Origin: Rhodospirillales bacterium URHD0017
Lineage (GTDB): Bacteria > Pseudomonadota > Alphaproteobacteria > Reyranellales > Reyranellaceae
DNA: 64,000 nucleotides
Assembly: GCA_900110395.1 (NCBI GenBank)
Contig: FODP01000002.1
Span: 186,001-250,000 of the forward strand
Direction of reading: 5' to 3'
The translations under genes were made by a program, and so were the position numbers. Shown one piece after another: positions 59,625-64,000 of this stretch. The notes below the pieces were generated by a model. It made no database searches, was not told where the DNA came from, and saw only the letters and a program-made list of their open reading frames with translations. Each line of letters begins with the position of its first letter. The stretch's first letter is position 1.

Positions 59625-60380
59625 GTGCGCGACTATCTGGCCTGGAGACTTGCCTTTGGCGTCACGACGCCGTCGACGAACACCGTCGTGCAGCCCGAGT
59701 ACGACGACATGAGACCGGCGGGCGTGACGAACCACCTCGCCCGCATGGTCATCGCCGACGATCCCGTGACCTCCGATGCCGATTTCGAGAAGCAGCTCGA
59801 GGCGATCGACAAGTCGCTCGAGGACGCCGTCGATCGGGTCATGGATGCCAAGCCCAACGCGTTCATCCTCGGCATTTCCGCGCTTTCGGTATGGGGCGGC
59901 ACGCTCGGGTGGGGCGAGGAGCTGAAGCGGCGCGTTCGCAAGGTGGCCGGCTGGGACGTGCCCGTGTCGATCGCTTCCGATGCCGTCGCCGCCGGCCTCA
60001 AGGCGCACGGCATCAAGCGCAGGATCGCGATCATGGAGCCCTACTACCCGTGCATCGAGCCCCGCCTCAATGCCGTGCTCGGCGCTCATGGCTACGAGGT
60101 CGTTCGCTATTGCCACATGCGCGGCAAGAGCCCGGCGTCCTATTCCGTGCTGACCGCCCAGGACATGATCAAGGCCGCCCGCTCGATCGACGGGCCGGAT
60201 GTCGAGGCGATCGTGGCCTTCGGCGCCAACCTGCCCTTCGCCAGGCTGGCCGACGAAGCCGAACGCTGGCTCGACAAGCCCGTCCTGCAGATCAATGCCA
60301 CGACCTACTGGCACGCGCTCAGGACCAACGGCATCACCGACAAGGTCTACGGCTACGGGTCCTTGCTGGCGCGCTTTTGA
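59625..60380 (+). CDS. Asp/Glu racemase superfamily protein lacking both catalytic Cys
   Basis: A 251-residue protein of the maleate isomerase/arylmalonate decarboxylase/Asp-Glu racemase superfamily. It begins WRLAFGVTTPSTNTVVQPEY. A GTG start at 59625 follows GGAAGGAGC. The first catalytic Cys position (usual GCTS) reads GISALS (Ile84), and the second (usual CTNL) reads GANLP (Gly200). The only cysteines, Cys143 and Cys163, are elsewhere. Two-base cysteine chemistry is therefore not possible in the standard way. It is the last gene of the hydratase-MFS-racemase operon. Confidence 0.82.
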   Translation: MRDYLAWRLAFGVTTPSTNTVVQPEYDDMRPAGVTNHLARMVIADDPVTSDADFEKQLEAIDKSLEDAVDRVMDAKPNAFILGISALSVWGGTLGWGEELKRRVRKVAGWDVPVSIASDAVAAGLKAHGIKRRIAIMEPYYPCIEPRLNAVLGAHGYEVVRYCHMRGKSPASYSVLTAQDMIKAARSIDGPDVEAIVAFGANLPFARLADEAERWLDKPVLQINATTYWHALRTNGITDKVYGYGSLLARF

Positions 60381-60390
60381 GGGAAGCTGT

Positions 60391-60515
60391 TCCTCCCCAC
60401 GCTTGCGTGGGGAGGTGCCCCGAAGGGGCGGAGGGGTCATGAGCATCACTGAGGGTGCTCATGACCCCTCCGTCGCCGCATGACGGCGACACCTCCCCAG
60501 CTTCGCTGGGGAGGA
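60391..60515. repeat. Intergenic repeat, family C (copy 3)
   Basis: The element has the outer hairpin cctccccacgcttgcgtggggagg and a central stem ggaggggtcatgagcatcac / ggtgctcatgacccctcc. A third hairpin, cctccccagcttcgctggggagg, closes it. It lies between convergent genes and is very like the copy at 32006. Confidence 0.82.
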
Positions 60516-60527
60516 AAGAGCGGCCGG

Positions 60528-62792
60528 TCAATACAAGAGGTGCGGCTGCCGCTTCGTGAGAAACTCGGCCACGCCAGGCGTCCACGATTGCGCGACGTCG
60601 CGCGGATCGGCCTGCGCCTTGATGGCGGCGAGCGAGGCCCTGGAGCCGATCATGCTGAGCGTGCGGTCGATCTGCAGGCGGTCGCCATAGAGGCGCCAGA
60701 GCGCCGACAGCAGCTCGGCGCCCAGCAGCGGACTGTCGAGGCGATTGCGGTCGGTGAGCACGATGCGTACGCCACCGCAGGATTGGCCGGGATAGACCCA
60801 TTCGCGCGGCGTGAAGGTCGCGGCCTCGAAGCGCACGCCGGCGATTCGGCGACCATTCAGGTGATCGGCCAGGACCTTGCCGTCGACCCAGGGCGCCCCC
60901 ACCAGCTCGAAGGGCGTGTCCGTGCCGCGGCCAACGCTGACATTGGCGGCTTCGATCATGCCAACGCCCGGGTAAAGCACGGCCTGCTCGAGCTTGCGCA
61001 GGTTGGGTGATGGCGGCACCCAGGCAAAGCCGGTCTGGTCGAACCACATCGTCCGCTCGTAGCGACGCATGGTGACGACATGCAGCCGGACGCCGATCTT
61101 CTTCTCGGTGTTGAACAGCCGCGCCAGCTCGCCCAGCGTCATGCCGTGGCGCACCGGCAGCGGCAGATAGGTGATGAAAGAGGTGAGATCGTCGTCGAGC
61201 ACCGCACCCTGCACCGTGCTCGCCGTGATGGGATCGGGCCGGTCGAGCACGTAGAAGTCGAGCTTGTTGGCGGCCGCAGCCTCCATCGCATAGGCCATGG
61301 TCGTGGGATAGGTGTAGTAGCGCGCGCCGACATCCTGCATGTCGAAGATCAGCGCATCGAGGCCGGCGAGCATCGCCGGCGTCGGTCGCCTCGTCTCGCC
61401 ATAGAGGCTGAACACCTGCAGGCCGGTTGCCTGGTCGCGCCCCGTGGCAATCTTGCCTTCGGCCGCCGCATCGAGCCCATGCTCGGGGCTGAACAGGGCA
61501 ACCAGCTTGGGCCCGCTCGCTTGGTGCAGGACATCGGCGGTGCGTCGCCCTTTCCCGTCGAGCGCCGAGCGGTTGGTGATGAGCCCGACGCGGCGCCCGG
61601 CGAGCTGGCGAAAGCCGTAGGCTTCGAGCACGTCGATCCCCGACATCACCCGGCTCTGCTCGCCGCGTGACGCCGCGCCGGCCACGGTCGACAGACGCCG
61701 CAGCATTTGCAGATTATTGCCCTTGCCGTCGGGATGCAGGCGGTTGGTGAGCACGATCAGGAAGGTCTTCGTCGTAGGATCGATCCAGATCGCCGTGCCG
61801 GTGTAGCCGGTATGGCCGTAGGACTGGGGCGAGAACGACGGCGCCATCCAGACGGCATAGGGCGAATCGATGTCCCAGCCGAGGCCGCGCAACGCCGAGC
61901 CGCCCGGCGGACTCTGCGGCTGCGTCATGGCCGCGACCGAAGCCGGCTTCAGCACGCCCTTGCCACCCGACAGCATCATCTGCGCGAACTTCGTGAGGTC
62001 GTCGGCGGTGGTGAAGGCGCCAGCGTGCCCTGCGACGCCGCCCATGCGATAGGCAATCGGGTCCTGGACCTCGCCCCAGCGCAGCTCGCCGCCTTCGAGG
62101 TCGGCGGGCGCGATACGGTCCCGCGCTACGGACGGCCGGAAGACGGTGTCACGCATGCCGAGCGGCTGGAAGATGTTCCTGGCCGCATAGGCGTCGAGCG
62201 GCTGGCCAGAGACCCGCCGCACGATCTCGCCCAGCACGATGAAGTCGACATCGCTGTAGACGAACCGCGTGCCGGCAGGCGCCAGGGGCTTCAGGGCGAC
62301 GATGGCGTCGAGCGCGCCCTCGGTGCCCGACCAGGCGCGCGTCGGAATGCCGGCCGGCAAGGCGGCATAGTGCGTCATGAGCTGGCGGACGGTGATGTCG
62401 CCTTTGCCGTTGGCGGCGAAGGCCGGCCAGTAGGCGGCGGCCGGCCGGTCGAGATCGATCTGGCCGCGCTCGACCAGCTGCATGATCGCCACCGACGTCG
62501 CCATCACCTTGGTGAGCGAAGCGGCGTCGTAGATCGTGTCGAGCGTGGCCGGCTGCACCGAAGGCATCACGGAGCGGTTGCCGTAGGCCTGGCGCACGAC
62601 GATGCGATCGCCGATGCCCAGCACGACAACGGCGCCAGGCACCTTTCCGTTGGCGATCTCGTCGCGCACGATGGCGCCGATGGCCTCGGCGGCCTGGCTT
62701 GGCGAGGTGGGTGGCGCGGCGGCGGCAGGGGTCGCTGGCGCCGCACAGGCGACGGCGACCTGACAGATCAGACCGACGAGGAAGAGCCGCAC
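60528..62792 (-). CDS. Fusion of beta-lactamase-type serine hydrolase and NamZ-type (DUF1343) exo-N-acetylmuramidase
   Basis: A 754-residue exported protein. A GTG start at 62792 follows GAGG and opens a signal peptide with Cys10 and Cys16, possibly a lipobox (AVAC). Residues ~30-375 form a class-C/penicillin-binding-type serine hydrolase with Ser92-x-x-Lys95 (SLTK), Tyr179-Ser-Asp and His327-Thr-Gly. Residues ~384-754 match DUF1343/NamZ: VGLITNRSA, FSPEHGLD and IFDMQDVGARYYTYPTTM. In Bacillus the equivalents (AmiE/YbbE and NamZ/YbbC) are separate neighbouring genes for muropeptide recovery. It is 4 nt downstream of the glycosidase gene. Confidence 0.87.
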   Translation of the reverse strand: MRLFLVGLICQVAVACAAPATPAAAAPPTSPSQAAEAIGAIVRDEIANGKVPGAVVVLGIGDRIVVRQAYGNRSVMPSVQPATLDTIYDAASLTKVMATSVAIMQLVERGQIDLDRPAAAYWPAFAANGKGDITVRQLMTHYAALPAGIPTRAWSGTEGALDAIVALKPLAPAGTRFVYSDVDFIVLGEIVRRVSGQPLDAYAARNIFQPLGMRDTVFRPSVARDRIAPADLEGGELRWGEVQDPIAYRMGGVAGHAGAFTTADDLTKFAQMMLSGGKGVLKPASVAAMTQPQSPPGGSALRGLGWDIDSPYAVWMAPSFSPQSYGHTGYTGTAIWIDPTTKTFLIVLTNRLHPDGKGNNLQMLRRLSTVAGAASRGEQSRVMSGIDVLEAYGFRQLAGRRVGLITNRSALDGKGRRTADVLHQASGPKLVALFSPEHGLDAAAEGKIATGRDQATGLQVFSLYGETRRPTPAMLAGLDALIFDMQDVGARYYTYPTTMAYAMEAAAANKLDFYVLDRPDPITASTVQGAVLDDDLTSFITYLPLPVRHGMTLGELARLFNTEKKIGVRLHVVTMRRYERTMWFDQTGFAWVPPSPNLRKLEQAVLYPGVGMIEAANVSVGRGTDTPFELVGAPWVDGKVLADHLNGRRIAGVRFEAATFTPREWVYPGQSCGGVRIVLTDRNRLDSPLLGAELLSALWRLYGDRLQIDRTLSMIGSRASLAAIKAQADPRDVAQSWTPGVAEFLTKRQPHLLY

Positions 62793-62796
62793 CGCC

Positions 62797-64000
62797 TCAG
62801 CGGGCCGCCTTGGCCTTGCTCTCCGTGGGCTCGGGCTTGATCTCATTGGTCGTGTAGACGTTGCGGGGATTCCACAGCATCCAGCCGTCGGTATCGGCGT
62901 CGCGCGACGCCTTGGTCTGCTTGGCAATCTCATCGGCGCCGAAGACCTTTCCGCCAAAGGCATAGTCGGTGAACGCCTGCAGCCACGGCCTGTACCGCAC
63001 CGCCGTGTTCGCCGTCCGCCTCTTGCATTCCTCGAGCGAGAGATGGACGATTTCGTAGGGGTTCTGGACCGGATTGCGGTAGCCGGGGATGCCGAACTGG
63101 AAGCCCGACGGATAGAGCATGGGCGAGATGATGTCGACCGCCGTGGCCAGGTCTTCGACCCTCTGGCCGATGCCGGTGTCGTTCTGGTTCCAGCAGACGT
63201 AGCCGAAGGAATCCATGGCCGTGAACACATTGTATGGCGCCAGGCGCTTGCGCGCCTCGCGAAGAAAGCCGGTGATCGCCGCCACGCGCCCGTTCTCGTC
63301 GGACGCATTGGCGAAGGCAAGGCCGCCGGTATCGGGGAAGCGGATGTAGTCGAACTGGATCTCGTCGAAGCCGGCCGCGGCGGCCTCCTCGGCGACGCTC
63401 AAGGTGTAGTCCCACGCCTCCTGGCGCGAAGGATCGATCCACGCCAGGCCCTCGCGGTCCTTCCACAGGCCGCCGCCCGCAGTCCGGATCGCCCACTGCG
63501 GATGCGATGTGGCCAGCAGGTCGTCCTTGAACGTCACAATGCGGGCAATCAGGTAGATGCCCTTGCTCTTGAGATTGGTCGTGAGCGCCTTCAGGTCGGG
63601 AATGGTGCGCAGCTTCTGCGCTCCGATCTTGGCGGCGAGCGGCAGCTTGCTGGGATAGGGGATGAGGCCGCGATCGCCCTTGAGATCGATGACCAGGGCA
63701 TTCAGGCCGCTCTTTTCAATCACGTCGAGCGCCGGATCGAGCAGGAACGGCGCACCGATACCGTAGACGGTGAGGTAAAGCGCCTTCGGCCGCAACGGCA
63801 CGAGCTCGGTTGTCGGCGACCCGGCGTCGCTGGCCGCGACGGTCGAGCGGCCGTAACCGACGGCACGGACCAGCAACGGCTGGGTGCCGGCCTGGGTCGC
63901 GGCAGGGGCGCGATAGTGGCCCTTGGCGTCCGTCAGCACCGTCTTGTCGCCCGACGTGACGATGGCCCCGGCGATCGGTGCGCCGGTCGCGCCGTCGACG
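62797..64000 (-). CDS. Putative glycoside hydrolase (DUF4015 type), 5' end outside window
   Basis: The 3' ~400 codons of a gene that continues past the right edge. The N-terminal part visible (GATGAPIAGAIVTSGDK, TDAKGHYRAPAAT) is a carboxypeptidase-regulatory-like Ig domain. It is followed by a TIM-barrel glycosidase-like domain with VIDLKGDRG, FDEIQFDYIRFPDTGG, FTAMDSFGYVCWN and DIISPMLYPSGF. The reading continues in frame through 63940 to the edge, so no start is assigned. DUF4015-type proteins are thought to be glycoside hydrolases; its close link to the NamZ fusion suggests a cell-wall polymer as substrate. Confidence 0.82.
   Translation of the reverse strand, partial: VDGATGAPIAGAIVTSGDKTVLTDAKGHYRAPAATQAGTQPLLVRAVGYGRSTVAASDAGSPTTELVPLRPKALYLTVYGIGAPFLLDPALDVIEKSGLNALVIDLKGDRGLIPYPSKLPLAAKIGAQKLRTIPDLKALTTNLKSKGIYLIARIVTFKDDLLATSHPQWAIRTAGGGLWKDREGLAWIDPSRQEAWDYTLSVAEEAAAAGFDEIQFDYIRFPDTGGLAFANASDENGRVAAITGFLREARKRLAPYNVFTAMDSFGYVCWNQNDTGIGQRVEDLATAVDIISPMLYPSGFQFGIPGYRNPVQNPYEIVHLSLEECKRRTANTAVRYRPWLQAFTDYAFGGKVFGADEIAKQTKASRDADTDGWMLWNPRNVYTTNEIKPEPTESKAKAAR

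Noticed and set aside
62793..63320. Extra N-terminal sequence in frame with the serine hydrolase/NamZ fusion
   Set aside because: It is an out-of-frame reading of the glycosidase gene, and the GTG at 62792 directly precedes a signal peptide.

Overview
The window is about 66 % GC by eye and densely coded on both strands. The gene content fits a metabolically versatile soil or water alphaproteobacterium, for example the Rhizobiales/Reyranellaceae/Bradyrhizobium area. The evidence is a Rhizobium-type phosphonate monoester hydrolase, a Rhizobium-type L-arabonate dehydratase, many SDR, LLM and acyl-CoA enzymes, and palindromic intergenic repeats of the 'gtcatcccgagcg' kind. The exact taxon is not proven. 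I see 59 protein genes plus one doubtful tiny ORF. I see no rRNA, tRNA, IS element, prophage or CRISPR array, and no gene for a DNA-binding transcription regulator.

Layout. 1-433: the 5' part of an ABC exporter ATPase of the PQQ-alcohol type. 1229-3804: protocatechuate branch pcaH-pcaG-pcaB. 3832-10974: a lipoprotein phosphoesterase, a FAD oxidase, a degenerate CusF-like protein, a phosphonate monoester hydrolase, a 2-hydroxyacid dehydrogenase and a DUF4331 protein. 11260-12472: a frameshifted secreted serine protease. 12512-17362: a 2-hydroxyacid dehydrogenase divergent from an operon of sugar-acid dehydratase, EPSP-synthase paralogue and RraA-like protein. 17359-26924: a nitrogen-scavenging cluster, with a dipeptide-type ABC transporter plus AtzG-AtzE-AtzH on the minus strand and AtzF allophanate hydrolase on the plus strand. 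26975-31996: an SDR, an FMN hydroxyacid dehydrogenase, a TauD-like dioxygenase and an orphan binding protein. 32139-35492: a single-chain biotin-dependent acyl-CoA carboxylase. 36127-46887: acyl-CoA dehydrogenase pair, SDRs, LLM oxidoreductase, DOPA-dioxygenase-like protein, HpaB-like monooxygenase, enoyl-CoA hydratase and 3-hydroxyacyl-CoA dehydrogenase. 46975-54457: an RG-rich DEAD-box helicase, a D-aminoacylase-like amidohydrolase, an LLM oxidoreductase with an exporter, an SDR, a GFA protein and an aberrant RraA. 54978-60380: tandem epoxide-hydrolase-like paralogues, an enoyl-CoA hydratase, an MFS carrier and an Asp/Glu-racemase-like protein. 60528-64000: a serine hydrolase/NamZ fusion with a putative glycosidase.

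Three points stand out. (1) The transporter-AtzGEH operon is preceded by a near-perfect sigma-54 promoter (25074-25090), which points to nitrogen control. No ring-opening cyanurate or barbiturate hydrolase is present, so the imported substrate is unknown. (2) The EPSP-synthase paralogue at 15369-16631 keeps the phosphoenolpyruvate-binding residues but has lost three shikimate-3-phosphate contacts. It sits between a sugar-acid dehydratase and an RraA-like protein, suggesting an undescribed enolpyruvyl-transfer pathway. (3) The gene at 60528-62792 fuses two muropeptide-recycling activities that are separate neighbouring genes in Bacillus.

Three families of intergenic palindromes are scattered through the window. 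One copy lies between two permease genes and carries an open frame that joins the stop of one gene to the start of the next. Functions are assigned from sequence reading alone; no database search was possible.
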